A DNA stretch of 64,000 bases from positions 5,661,837 to 5,725,836 of the forward strand of contig NZ_KI912270.1 of NCBI RefSeq assembly GCF_000243415.2. The letters are read 5' to 3'. The notes beneath the pieces are model-generated. The model worked only from the letters and a program-made list of their open reading frames with translations, ran no database searches and had not been told where the DNA came from. A program made the translations under genes and the position numbers. This stretch comes from Mycolicibacterium tusciae JS617. GTDB taxonomy: Bacteria > Actinomycetota > Actinomycetes > Mycobacteriales > Mycobacteriaceae. Positions 8,894 to 19,170 of this stretch are shown here, piece by piece; position 1 is the first letter of the stretch, and each line of letters opens with the position of its first letter.

Positions 8894-9336
8894 GGGGGCG
8901 CGTCGAACTTCAGTCGCACGGTGGTGCCCCCGGGCGACGACTTGACGTCCACGAGCGCGCTCACCGCGCGCATGATCGGCAGTCCGCGGCCGCGGGTGCT
9001 CGGCTGGGTCGGGGGTGCCTGCCAGACGCCGTGATCGGCGACGTCCACGAGGATCTGTCCGCGTTCGTGATTCGCATCGACGAGGATCGGCCCCGCAGCG
9101 ATGCCGCGGTACGCGTGCTCGATGCAGTTGGTGCAGGCCTCGTTGACGACGAGCACGATGTCCGCGATGCCGGTGGCAGATACCCCTATCGGCTCGAGCC
9201 AGACAGCCAGTCGGCGGCGGATTTCGGCGAGTCGCTCGGCAACCGCGGGAACCTCGATGCGGAGCGACTCAACTGGTCGCGAGCACGCATCTATTGCCAC
9301 GCACGAGGTTGTACCCCGAATGAGCCGAAATCTCAC
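8863..9336 (-). CDS. RsbW-like ATP-binding anti-sigma factor / serine kinase
   Basis: A GHKL ATPase of about 157 residues with an N box (VVNEACTNCIEHAYRG), a G1-like VADHGVW and a G2 box (RGRGLPIMRAV), matching the RsbW/SpoIIAB type that binds a sigma factor or phosphorylates an antagonist. It lies tail-to-tail with the receiver gene (31 bp overlap). With two PP2C phosphatases in the neighbouring operon it completes the parts of a partner-switching circuit, although no STAS antagonist or SigF-type sigma factor is in the window. GTG starts are possible at 9336 or 9300 and neither has a strong ribosome-binding site. Confidence 0.82.
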   Translation of the reverse strand: MRFRLIRGTTSCVAIDACSRPVESLRIEVPAVAERLAEIRRRLAVWLEPIGVSATGIADIVLVVNEACTNCIEHAYRGIAAGPILVDANHERGQILVDVADHGVWQAPPTQPSTRGRGLPIMRAVSALVDVKSSPGGTTVRLKFDAPPQTCGGSRTT

Positions 9337-9367
9337 GCACGCATTCGGCGCGTTATCAGTGTGTGAC

Positions 9368-9739
9368 CTATTTGTAGAACGTCCAGCTGTAATCGGACGT
9401 CCAGGCGCCGCCGATGCAGCTCAGCGGGACACCGTCCGGCGACTGCGCGACACCCGTCTGGTCCCCGCAGGGTAGCCGCAGCGTGCGGACCCCTACCAGC
9501 GGCGGCGCCGCGATCCAGACGCTGCGCGAACTGCAGGCCAGGGTGTTGCCCGAGGCGTCGACGCCCCAGTTGTAGCGGGTGTTCTGGTTGCAGTGCTCCC
9601 CAGCGACGGCAGTGCGAGTGAGGTACGGCACACAGTCCACGCCGTCGCAGTACACAGGGGAGGCCGATGCGTTCGCCGCGATCACCATGGGCGCCCCCGC
9701 GAACCCACACGCCAGCGCAACTGCAGCCAGGATTTTCAT
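9368..9739 (-). CDS. Small secreted mycobacterial protein
   Basis: A 123-residue precursor with a Sec signal peptide (about residues 1-27, cleavage after NASAS/A-SP), giving a small mature domain with six cysteines (VYCDGVDCVPY, EHCNQ, LACSS, LPCGD, LSCIG), so probably disulfide-bonded outside the membrane. It ends in aromatic WTSDYSWTFYK. I know of no function for this family. The start codon is 48 bp from the divergent DUF732 gene, in a gap containing a repeated 12-bp motif. Confidence 0.75.
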   Translation of the reverse strand: MKILAAVALACGFAGAPMVIAANASASPVYCDGVDCVPYLTRTAVAGEHCNQNTRYNWGVDASGNTLACSSRSVWIAAPPLVGVRTLRLPCGDQTGVAQSPDGVPLSCIGGAWTSDYSWTFYK

Positions 9740-9749
9740 GAGCCTCAGC

Positions 9750-9784
9750 GTAGGTTTTCGGGTGGCGCCCGCGTAGGGTTTCGG
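9750..9784. repeat. Two 12-bp direct repeats in a 48-bp divergent promoter
   Basis: GTAGGTTTTCGG (9750-9761) and GTAGGGTTTCGG (9773-9784) are 11/12 identical, offset by 23 bp (about two helical turns). They fill the gap between divergent secreted-protein genes and are candidate binding sites for one regulator. Confidence 0.45.
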
Positions 9785-9787
9785 TTT

Positions 9788-10141
9788 ATGAAGCTGGTCT
9801 TCAACTCAATGGCTGCCGCGCTGGCGACCGCCGCAGCCGCCGTGACACTGGCGCCGCCGGCCGGCGCCGACAGTGTCGCCTACCTAGTCAACGTGCACGT
9901 GCGGCCCGGCTACAACTTCCCGAACGCCGAGGCTGCGATCGGCTACGGCAACACCATCTGCGACCGGGTCGCGGCCAAAATGGGTTACGCGCAGCTCGTC
10001 GACCAGGTGAAGGCCGACTTCCACACGGCCGACTACTACCAGGGCGCATACCTGATCAACCAGGCCGTCAACGAGCTGTGTCCTGCGCAAATCTGGCAGC
10101 TGCGCCAGTCCGCCGGCGGTTACACCCTTCCTGCAGTCTGA
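9788..10141 (+). CDS. DUF732 family secreted protein
   Basis: A 117-residue protein with a signal peptide (about residues 1-28, cut near PPAGADS) and a mature helical domain containing two conserved cysteines (NTICDRV and NELCPAQ), the layout of DUF732 proteins common in mycobacteria. The function is unknown. The ATG at 9788 directly precedes the signal peptide (MKLVFNSMAAAL). It diverges from the small secreted protein at 9368-9739 and converges on lpqH, from which it is separated by a strong hairpin. Confidence 0.82.
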   Translation: MKLVFNSMAAALATAAAAVTLAPPAGADSVAYLVNVHVRPGYNFPNAEAAIGYGNTICDRVAAKMGYAQLVDQVKADFHTADYYQGAYLINQAVNELCPAQIWQLRQSAGGYTLPAV

Positions 10142-10203
10142 TCGCGGCCTCACGCCAAACGGGCCAAGCGCGGCGTGGGACAACCGCGTGGGACAACGAT
10201 GAC

Positions 10204-10237
10204 AACGGCGGCGCCCCCGTTGGGGACGCCGCCGCTG
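10204..10237. terminator. Hairpin terminator between convergent genes
   Basis: GGCGGCG (10207-10213) pairs with CGCCGCC (10227-10233), and inside it CCCC pairs with GGGG around a GTT loop. There is no U tract, which is common in mycobacteria. It separates the DUF732 gene from lpqH and can act for both strands. Confidence 0.65.
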
Positions 10238-10258
10238 TGACGCGATGGGGTTGTCTAG

Positions 10259-10723
10259 CTAGGGGCAGCTGACCTCGATTTCGAATGGCTTGTTCACCGG
10301 CTGCATCGGGTTGGCCATGTCCACACCGGTGGCGGTGCCGGAGATCTTGTAGGTGCTGCCGTCCTTCTCAGCCTTGGCCTCGCCCTGGCCGGTGCCGGTC
10401 TGATAGCCCAGCGTCACGCCGTTGACGTTGCCAAGACCCACCGACTGCACCGTGGGTTCATCACCCTCGCTGACCACCGCCGCGATGCCCGTGGCGGCGT
10501 CACCGATTGCGATGTTCATGTTTCCACCCATTGAGCTGCAGACGACCGTGCCCTGGACCGCCTGGTCCTGACCATCGATCGTGACGGTGGACTTACCCTC
10601 CGCCGCCGCGGCGGACGACGTCTCGCCGGTGGTCTCAGATTTCTTGTCGTCCGACGAACACCCGGACAGGCCGGCGACGAGGATAGCCATGCCGCCCACG
10701 GCGACTACGAACCCACGCTTCAC
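10259..10723 (-). CDS. lpqH: LpqH, 19 kDa lipoprotein antigen orthologue
   Basis: A 154-residue lipoprotein (M. tuberculosis LpqH is 159) with a lipobox at LVAGLSGC (Cys22), a Ser/Thr/Ala-rich linker that would carry O-mannosylation, and the PF05481 domain. The stretches [28 protein letters not shown] and [10 protein letters not shown] agree with my memory of LpqH. It is exported, lipid-anchored and a TLR2 ligand in pathogens. An AAAGGAG site sits 7 nt upstream of the GTG at 10723 (a second GTG at 10726 is possible). A paralogue lies immediately upstream on the same strand. Confidence 0.92.
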   Translation of the reverse strand: MKRGFVVAVGGMAILVAGLSGCSSDDKKSETTGETSSAAAAEGKSTVTIDGQDQAVQGTVVCSSMGGNMNIAIGDAATGIAAVVSEGDEPTVQSVGLGNVNGVTLGYQTGTGQGEAKAEKDGSTYKISGTATGVDMANPMQPVNKPFEIEVSCP

Positions 10724-10832
10724 CACTGATCTCCTTTTGTCGGCGCGACCCGTCAAGATCAGCGGATCGTCTCGGCCAGTATGGTGCGCGGCGCACGGCC
10801 CGACACCGGATTGGGCGAAAACGTGCGGGCGG

Positions 10833-12544
<1,712 letters not shown>

Positions 12545-12548
12545 CGTT

Positions 12549-12592
12549 GCGATTTCGGTGCCCGTACGCTCGCTGAGCGGGCTGTCTCGAAT
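12549..12592. repeat. Left terminal inverted repeat of the IS
   Basis: Begins GCGATTTCGGTGC and continues with a CGCTCGCT block and a TCGAA block that match the complement of 14451-14493 with one gap. It starts 5 bp after the tgt stop codon. Confidence 0.8.
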
Positions 12593-12666
12593 TGAAGTTC
12601 TCGCTGGATCGACGGGCATAGTTCGTCGCTGGATCGATGGTGAGTGTTAGTACTGGGGCCGCCCGA

Positions 12667-14434
12667 TCAGGCGGGCAGTGGTGTGCTGGCGAGGTGGTTG
12701 AGGATCTTGCCGATGTTGTGGACCGCGGCGTGGAATGTCCATTCGCTGCGTGCTCGGGCCAGGCCTCTGCCGGTGAATCGGCGGAATCCGAGGTTGTGCT
12801 TGGCATGTCCGAATGGTGTCTCGGCGATGTGAGATCGCATGGCGTACTGAATGATTCCCTGCGGGGTGCGTAACCGGTGAGCCATCGCCGCGATCGGATC
12901 GGCGTCGGTGGGCGGTGGCCCTTGAGTGGGATGTTCGGTGGCCGCGTGGTGCACGTCGCGGGCCTTGCCGGTAGCGATCAGCCGGTCTGGTCCTGGCGCG
13001 GTCAGGTTCTCGTTCGTGCAGTAGCCGGCGTCGGCGAGCACCATCGCGATCGAGGAGGCGGTGGCCGTGGTTGATGTGTCATCGCGGCGGTGGCCGGTGA
13101 TCAGGTCCGCGGACTTGATGGCCTTGTCGATCATGTCGGTGTAGTACTGGTTGTCCACCGGGCTGGTGCCCACCCCGGTGGCCACGATCAGCCCGTCAGC
13201 GGCGGTGACTGCCTGGCAGTTGTAGCCCTGCAGCCAGCCACCCCCGCGCAACGGCTGGATCCGTGATTGGGGATCGGTGAGATTGGCCGTGCGTTCGACG
13301 TTGGTGGCGGCCTGGGCGGCAGCCACCTGCGCGGCCCGGGCCCGCTCCAGTCGCGCTCGCGCCTGACGGACCCGGGCGTTCTGCTCGACGGGCGCCGGTG
13401 AGCGCCCCGGACGTCGGGCGCCGACCGCGCCCGCGTGCGGCCCAACTCTGGTGTTTGGCCTGCGACCTGGCCACCGCCGCGGCCAGCACCCGCTCGGCCA
13501 TCGCCACCTGGGCGCCGGCCGGGATCCGGCCGGTCATCTTCTCCCCGGCCGCGATGCGCGCCAGATACTTGCCCACCAAGGCGTCGCGTTCGGCGCGTTC
13601 GGCGGCGATCTCGGCGTCGATGCGGGCCTGGGCTTGGGCGATGCGCCCCGATCGGTCGTGGGCAACCCGTTCGAGCTCAACCGATTCCGCAGCCGGTGCA
13701 CCATCATCGGCGGCGGGCCCCTGGGCGGTGTCCTCGGCGTTGCGCCGTGCCAGCGCTTCGGCGATGCGTTTAGCCAGCACCGCCGGATCGGTCAACTCGG
13801 CCGGTACCGACCCCGGGTTATCGTCGCCAAACATCTCGTCCTCGGCGGCATCAGTGGCTTCGTGTGCGGCCGCCGCAGCCTTGGCGATTCGGGCCGCCTC
13901 CGCCGCGGCGGCCTTGGCTAGCCCCGAGGTGGTGCGGTTGGCCGACAGCGACGCGTTCGAGGCGATCTTGACTCCGTCGAGTGCCACAGTCTCCAGCCGG
14001 CCCAACCCCAGCCCGGCAGCCAACATCAACACCTCGGTGAACAACTGCTCACACGCGGCGTGGTTCTCGGCGCGAAACCGCGCGATCGTGACGTGATCAG
14101 GCCCATCACCAGCACAGATCACCCGATAAGACACCACATCAGCACACGCCCGCTCGATCCGACGCGAGGACCGCACCCCCTGCGACCACGCCCAGATCAG
14201 CAGCGTCACCAACATGTCGGGGTCATACCCGGCCCGCCCGACACCACCGGTCCGTCGCTGGTGGTGAAACGCCGAGGTGTCCAACCCCTCCACGATCCCG
14301 ATCAACGCCCACACCGAATGATCCGCAGGCAGCCACTCCCGCATATCCGGCGGAACTAAGAACTGCTGATCACGCACTACCGGTCGATACCCCTTGGCCA
14401 CCAACACATTCTCGACGACCAACAAATCAGGCAC
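12667..14434 (-). pseudogene. IS1182-family transposase, frameshifted
   Basis: The N-terminal part (14434 to about 13410) has the DUF772 segment (YDPDMLVTLLIWAWSQGV, ERACADVVSYRVI, HVTIARFRAEN) and the first catalytic region (LETVALDGVKIASN). The C-terminal DDE part (from about 13405 to 12667) has GGGWLQGYNCQAV, DAGYCTNENL and HIAETPFGHAKHNLGFRRF. The two parts are in different frames and the switch falls near 13395-13415 in a GC-rich linker; continuing in frame +1 restores a linker reading PVEQNARVRQARARLERA. No slippery heptamer is evident, so this looks like an inactivating indel or a base-call error rather than programmed frameshifting. GTG start at 14434. Confidence 0.85.
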
Positions 14435-14450
14435 TCACACCGACACGCCA

Positions 14451-14493
14451 TTTCGAAACAACCCGTGAGCGAACGTTTAAGCACCGAAATCGC
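14451..14493. repeat. Right terminal inverted repeat of the IS
   Basis: Reverse complement starts GCGATTTCGGTGC, identical over 13 bp to the left end. The outermost base supplies the last base of the amine oxidase TAG stop, so the insertion may have set that gene's present C-terminus. Confidence 0.8.
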
Positions 14494-15863
14494 TATGAAA
14501 GTTCGGCGATGACGGCCCTCGCCGCGCGTTCCCCGGCGTCGACCGCGCCTTCCATGTAGGCGCTCCAGTACGTCGCGGTATCGGTTGACGCCCAATGGAT
14601 CACGCCGATCGGCGTGGACAGTGCCGGACCGTAGGTGGTCCACACATGCGGGCCGTGGTTGGCGTTGTAGCAGCCGCGGGTCCACTGCCGCTCCGACCAT
14701 TCACCGTCGACGTAGAACTCGGGCTTGGCGGCCTTGGGGCCGAAGTGGCGCACGAGTTCTGCGGTCAGCACTTCACGCCGCTCGGGTTCGGGGAGGCGGC
14801 CGTAGGTGCGGGCTTGATCGCCCTCCAGGAACATCAGGATCACGCCGTGGTCGTCGCCGGGGACGCACGTGTCATTGGACATGCGGGCAGGGCCGATGTC
14901 GGAGATGAGCTGACCGTTGAAACCGTCATTGCGCCAGAACGGCTCGTCGTAGATGAAGAACGCCTTCATCGACGAGCCGTTGGGCAGCCGCTGGGTCAAC
15001 TGGTCGCGCATCCCGGGCAGCGGCGGGTCGTACATGATGCGACCGGCGAGCGTCGGCGAGATCGCGACGATGGCCCGTCGACCACGCGCGGACAATCCGC
15101 CGCGGCAGTGCACGGTCACGCTGTCGGCCGTGTGCTCGATCAGCTGAACGGGCACGTCGAGCACGATGCGGTCCGAGATCAGTGCCGCCAGCCGATTGGG
15201 GATCTCGCTGGTGCCGCCGATGAAGCGAGTGGTCTGCGCGCCACCCTCGGATTCGGCGAACAGTTCCGAGGTCACACCGCAGGTCTTGATGGTGAACAGC
15301 AGGTGCAGGAAGGAGACCTCGGCAGTCGGCACCGCGAGGATTCCGACGGTGCAGATCTCCAACAGATTGCGGGCCACCGGCGAAAGACCCTGTGCGTCAT
15401 ACCAGGCGCCCGCAGTCACGGCGTCCCACTCGAGAGCCCGAGGGGCTGTCCATGGTGATTCGACGGGAACGTCTGCGGCCAGCACGTCGAGGCGCCGCAG
15501 TACGAGTTCGAGTTCCTTGAGTTCCGACTCGAACCGGGTGTGAAATTCGCTCTCCCGCAACACACCCGAGCCGACGAGTTCATACGAGGTATCACCCTCG
15601 TCGTACTGGCCGAAGGTCTCGACGCCGAGTTCGGCGGCGAGGCGGAACATCCGTTCGTGCGTATCGCCGATCCATTGGGCGCCGAGTTCGACCGGAACCC
15701 CGGGCATGACCTCTTGGGTGAGGATCCGCCCCCCGACACGTTCGTCGGCTTCCAGCACCAGCGGCGTCAGTCCCGCCTCGAGCAATTTGCGTGCCGCGAT
15801 CATCCCGGAGAGACCGGCGCCGACGACGATGACGTCCGCTTCCATGGTCGATGGCTGCACCAT
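14493..15863 (-). CDS. Flavin-containing monoamine oxidase family protein
   Basis: A 456-residue oxidase that should oxidise a primary amine or polyamine to aldehyde, ammonia and H2O2. It has the N-terminal FAD motif VIVVGAGLSGMIAARKL with VLEADERVGGR, LGAQWIGDTHERM, and a C-terminal FAD/substrate segment IHWASTDTATYWSAYMEGAVDAGERAA. The RGCYN motif near residue 398 lies where mammalian MAOs attach FAD through Cys, so covalent flavin is possible but unproven. ATG 15863 has an AAGGTGG-like site. The gene diverges from the decayed saccharopine-dehydrogenase-like gene and neighbours an amino-acid importer, suggesting amine or lysine catabolism. The stop codon spans the IS boundary. Confidence 0.88.
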   Translation of the reverse strand: MVQPSTMEADVIVVGAGLSGMIAARKLLEAGLTPLVLEADERVGGRILTQEVMPGVPVELGAQWIGDTHERMFRLAAELGVETFGQYDEGDTSYELVGSGVLRESEFHTRFESELKELELVLRRLDVLAADVPVESPWTAPRALEWDAVTAGAWYDAQGLSPVARNLLEICTVGILAVPTAEVSFLHLLFTIKTCGVTSELFAESEGGAQTTRFIGGTSEIPNRLAALISDRIVLDVPVQLIEHTADSVTVHCRGGLSARGRRAIVAISPTLAGRIMYDPPLPGMRDQLTQRLPNGSSMKAFFIYDEPFWRNDGFNGQLISDIGPARMSNDTCVPGDDHGVILMFLEGDQARTYGRLPEPERREVLTAELVRHFGPKAAKPEFYVDGEWSERQWTRGCYNANHGPHVWTTYGPALSTPIGVIHWASTDTATYWSAYMEGAVDAGERAARAVIAELS

Positions 15864-15946
15864 CGAGCCACCTTCTCACAGCGCCTCGCTTTGAGTTGCG
15901 ATAGACCGAATCTGCCGCGGAATCCCTGCCGGTACGGGTCTAGCGA

Positions 15947-16890
15947 ATGCGGATTCTTCTGGTGGGTGCCGGTGGTGTCGGGGCGGCGTTCTGCGCGATC
16001 GCGGCGAGTCGGGACTTCTTCGAACTGCTCGTCGTCAGCGATTACGATGAGGCCCGAGCCAGGCGGGCTTGTGCGCCGCCATGAGATCACCCATGTGATG
16101 AACGCCGTCGACCCGCGGTTCGTGATGCCGATCTTCACCGGCGCGCTGGCCGGCGGCGCCGACTACCTCGGTATGGCGATGAGCCTGTCGCAGCGCCACC
16201 CCGAACATCCATACAGCCAAACCGGGGTCAAACTCGGCGATGAGCAGTTCGCCGCAGAGCAACGGTGGAAGGACGCGGGCCGCCTGGCGCTGGTCGGCAT
16301 CGGCGTAGAGCCGGGCGCCCGCGACGGCTCGAACCTCACGGTCGACGGATACGAGTTCGCCCCCGTCGTTCTCCATCTGGACCACGATCGAGGAGTGCCT
16401 CAATCCGCCGGTCATCTGGGAGGCCGATCGCGGATGGTTCACCACCGAACCCTTCAGCAAGCCTGAGGTTTTCGACTTCCCCGAAGGTATCGGGCCGGTC
16501 GACTGCGTCAACGTCGAGCACGAGGAAGTGCTGCTGATGCCACGCTGGGTGCAGTGCAGGCGCGCGACGTGGTGGCCGCCTGTCTGCCCGCTCGGGCCGG
16601 TGATGCGCGGTAAGACGTGTGCGGGTCTATGGGTCACCGGCACCGGCAAGGACGGCAAGCCCAGGTCGACCTACCTGTACCACGTCGTCGACAACGAGTG
16701 GTCGATGGCGGAGTACGGACACCAGTGTGTGGTGTGGCAGACCGCGATCAATCCTGTTGTGGCGCTCGAGCTTCTGGCCAACGGCACCTGGTCGGGCAGC
16801 GGCGTGCTGGGCCCCGAGGCGTTCGACGCGGTGCCGTTCCTGGACCTCTTGACCGCCTACGGCTCACCCTGGGGACAGCGCGAGCTCTAG
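15947..16890 (+). pseudogene. Saccharopine dehydrogenase-like gene with several internal deletions
   Basis: The Rossmann N-terminus (MRILLVGAGGVGAAFCAIAA, then VVSDYDEARA) ends in a TGA at 16082. In another frame ITHVMNAVDPRFVMPIF through LALVGIGVEPG follows; after about 16370 the frame shifts again to SIWTTIEECLNPP, FDFPEGIGPVDCVNVEH and EEVLLMPRW. Then a further gap and shift lead to GKTCAGLWVTGTGKDGK, LYHVVDNEWSMAEYG and VVALELLANGTWSGSGVLG at the C-terminus. Compared with my memory of the roughly 400-residue family, at least three segments (after DYDEARA, after VEPG, after MPRW) are missing, so it cannot encode a working enzyme. The stop at 16890 abuts the stop of the convergent ABC ATPase gene. 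Confidence 0.85.
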
Positions 16891-17646
16891 CTAAAGCGGG
16901 TTGAGGATCCGGTCCAGGAACTGGCGGGTGCGCTCTTCGGACGGGTTGCCGATCACCTCTGACGGCGGGCCCTTCTCGAGGATGACGCCGCGATCGGTGA
17001 ACAGCACCTGATCGGAAACCTGTCTGGCGAACTGTATTTCGTGGGTGACGATCACCAGGGTCCAGTCCTCGACGGCCAGATCCCTGATCACCGACAACAC
17101 CTCGCCGACAAGTTCGGGATCGAGCGCCGAGGTCGGCTCGTCGAACAGCACCACCTTCGGCTTGAGCGCCAGCGCGCGGGCAATGCCGACCCGCTGCTGC
17201 TGTCCACCGGACAACTGGAACGGGTACTGGTCCTTCTTTTCGGCGAGCCCCACCTGATCGAGCAGCTCGGCGGCTTCGGCCTCCGCTTCGTCCTTCGGCC
17301 GCTTCTGCACGACGACCGGTCCCTCGGTGACGTTCTGCAGCACCGTCTTGTGCGGAAACAGGTTGTGGGACTGGAACACAAACCCGCTCTGCGCGCGGTA
17401 GCGCCGCAGCTGGTCCTTGGCCACCGGCTTGGAGAAGTCGATCTCGATCTCTCCAACGCGGATCACGCCTTCGTCGGGCACATCGAGCGCGTTGAGAGCG
17501 CGCAGCAGCGTCGTCTTCCCCGAACCGGACGGACCGATGATCGTGGTGGCCGAGCCCTGCGCCACCTCGAACGAGACACCGTTGAGAACCTTGTTGTCTC
17601 CGAAGGCTTTCTGGATGCCTTCCGCGCGGACGCGATATTCGGTCAT
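16891..17646 (-). CDS. Amino-acid ABC transporter ATP-binding protein (GlnQ-type)
   Basis: A 251-residue polar amino-acid importer ATPase: Walker [11 protein letters not shown] loop [11 protein letters not shown], signature [15 protein letters not shown], Walker [14 protein letters not shown] and the H switch VTHE. ATG 17646 overlaps the permease stop (ATGA), giving a two-gene operon with the binding protein-permease fusion upstream. The substrate is probably glutamine, glutamate or a basic amino acid; the adjacent amine oxidase and dead saccharopine dehydrogenase hint at lysine or a polyamine-related compound, which is inference. Confidence 0.93.
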   Translation of the reverse strand: MTEYRVRAEGIQKAFGDNKVLNGVSFEVAQGSATTIIGPSGSGKTTLLRALNALDVPDEGVIRVGEIEIDFSKPVAKDQLRRYRAQSGFVFQSHNLFPHKTVLQNVTEGPVVVQKRPKDEAEAEAAELLDQVGLAEKKDQYPFQLSGGQQQRVGIARALALKPKVVLFDEPTSALDPELVGEVLSVIRDLAVEDWTLVIVTHEIQFARQVSDQVLFTDRGVILEKGPPSEVIGNPSEERTRQFLDRILNPL

Positions 17647-19097
17647 CGTGCTACGTACCTTTCCAGTCGGCGCTCGTATCGGTTCTGGGCGAATGAGAGC
17701 GCCAGGCAGATGATCCAGTAGTACAACGCGGCAGTGCCGTAGAGCGCGAAGAACTCGAAGGTCGGCGCGGCGACGTTTTGCGCGGTTCGGAACAGTTCGG
17801 TCACCAGGATCGTCGACGCCAACGACGTGTCCTTCACCAGCGAGATCAACGTGTTGGACAGCGGCGGGACGGCGACGCGGGTGGCCTGCGGCAAGATGAT
17901 CCGCCGAAGCGAGCCAACGTAATCGAGGCCGATGGTCTCGGCGGCTTCCCATTGTCCCTTGGGAATGCTCTGGATCGCCGACCGGATGATTTCCGCGGCG
18001 TAGCCGCCGACGTTGAGCGAGAACGCGATGACCGCGGCGATGAACGGCTCGATCTTCACACCGATCTGCGGCAGCGCATAGAAGACGATGAACAGCTGCA
18101 CCAGCAGTGGTGTGCCACGGATGATCGAGATGTAGAACCGCGCCAACCCCGATACGACGACGTTCGACGACAGCCGCGCCAGCGCGACGACGAGCGCGAG
18201 AGCCAAGCCGACGATGAAGCTGATGATCGTCAGTGGAATCGTCTTCTCGATCGCGGCGCGCGCCAGCGGCCAGAGGTTGTCGAGAATCAGCTGCCAGGTA
18301 CTCGTCGGCCCGGCCTTCGACAGATCCACGTCCAGGTACTGCTCCGAGATCTTGGTGAGGGTGCCGTCGGCGCGCAGTTCGTCGAGCGCGGTGTTCAGCT
18401 CGGGCAGCAGCCCGCTGTCCTTGCGGGCGGCGAACGCCTGCTCGCCACGTTCGTCGGGAATGGTGGTCACCTTGAGCGGAGCCTCGGGGTGTTCGGCCTG
18501 ATAGGCGAGCACGGTGATGCTGTCGTTGACCACAGCGTCCACCCGGCCGTCGTTGAGCACGGTGATGGCTTGGGAGAACCCGTCGACGGATTCGACCTGG
18601 GCGCCGGCGTTGCGTGCGATCTCGGCCCAGTTGCTGGTGGGGTTCTGTGCGGTCCGCTTGCCCTTCAGGTCCGCCACCGTCTTGATCGAGTCGTCGTCCT
18701 TGCGGGTGACGATGACGCCCTGGGAGATCGAGTACGGCTCAGAGAGGTCGTATTTCTGCTTGCGTTCCTCGCTGATCGTGACTTCGTTGGCGACGATGTC
18801 GAAGCGGTCGGCTTCCAGCGCCGCGAACATGGCATCCCACGGTGTCTCGACGAATTCGATTTGTACACCGAGCTTCTCGGCGACGGCATTGGCCACGTCG
18901 ACGTCGTAGCCGGCGAGCTGCCCACCCTGGCTCGAGTCGTGGAACGAGTACGGCGGATAGACACCTTCGGTGCCCACCCGCAGCACGCCTGCCGATCTGA
19001 TGGGGTCGCTGGTATCGGTACTCGACGAACCACATGCCGTCAGCAGCACCGCCGACAGCAGTAGTAGCGCGAGAACCGATCTTGATAGACGGTGCAC
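17643..19097 (-). CDS. Fused amino-acid-binding lipoprotein and ABC permease
   Basis: A 484-residue protein: signal peptide with lipobox LLTAC (Cys22), a periplasmic binding domain of the SBP_bac_3 family (about 38-262: GVLRVGTEGVYPPYSF, GYDVDVANAVAEKLG, FDIVANEVTISEERKQKY, VDAVVNDS), then a HisM/GlnP-type permease (about 275-480) with PLTIISFIVGLALALVVAL and the ATPase-contact EAA loop EAAETIGLDYVGSLRRIILPQA. Fusion of binding protein and permease occurs in GlnP-type importers and fixes 1:1 stoichiometry. It is the first gene of the operon with the ATPase. The start sits just upstream of the signal peptide, 73 bp from the divergent CoA-transferase start. Confidence 0.9.
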   Translation of the reverse strand: MHRLSRSVLALLLLSAVLLTACGSSSTDTSDPIRSAGVLRVGTEGVYPPYSFHDSSQGGQLAGYDVDVANAVAEKLGVQIEFVETPWDAMFAALEADRFDIVANEVTISEERKQKYDLSEPYSISQGVIVTRKDDDSIKTVADLKGKRTAQNPTSNWAEIARNAGAQVESVDGFSQAITVLNDGRVDAVVNDSITVLAYQAEHPEAPLKVTTIPDERGEQAFAARKDSGLLPELNTALDELRADGTLTKISEQYLDVDLSKAGPTSTWQLILDNLWPLARAAIEKTIPLTIISFIVGLALALVVALARLSSNVVVSGLARFYISIIRGTPLLVQLFIVFYALPQIGVKIEPFIAAVIAFSLNVGGYAAEIIRSAIQSIPKGQWEAAETIGLDYVGSLRRIILPQATRVAVPPLSNTLISLVKDTSLASTILVTELFRTAQNVAAPTFEFFALYGTAALYYWIICLALSFAQNRYERRLERYVAR

Positions 19098-19170
19098 CAG
19101 CGGACGTTAACAATTGCGCGGCGGCCGACCAATAGTTCCGCTCAGACTGAGGCCGTGGTTGGCTAGCGCC

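Larger units (their letters stand above)
12549..14493. mobile_element. IS1182-like insertion sequence
   Basis: About 1945 bp bounded by imperfect terminal inverted repeats of about 43 bp whose outer 13 bp (GCGATTTCGGTGC) are identical, enclosing a single DUF772/DDE transposase gene on the minus strand. It sits between the convergent ends of tgt and an amine oxidase. I see no clear target-site duplication (left flank cgtt, right flank tatg). The transposase is frameshifted, so this copy is probably dead unless complemented in trans. Family assignment is from the transposase layout. Confidence 0.85.

Noticed and set aside
13390..13415. Programmed ribosomal frameshifting in the transposase
   Set aside because: No A6G/A7-type slippery heptamer or evident stimulatory structure, and IS1182 transposases are normally a single frame.
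13398..14096. Ala/Ser-rich plus-strand frame inside the IS element
   Set aside because: Antisense to the transposase, which has DUF772 and DDE motifs; probably not a passenger gene.
17778..19064. 428-codon plus-strand frame opposite the binding protein-permease
   Set aside because: Composition is the reverse-complement signature of a membrane protein; no domain.
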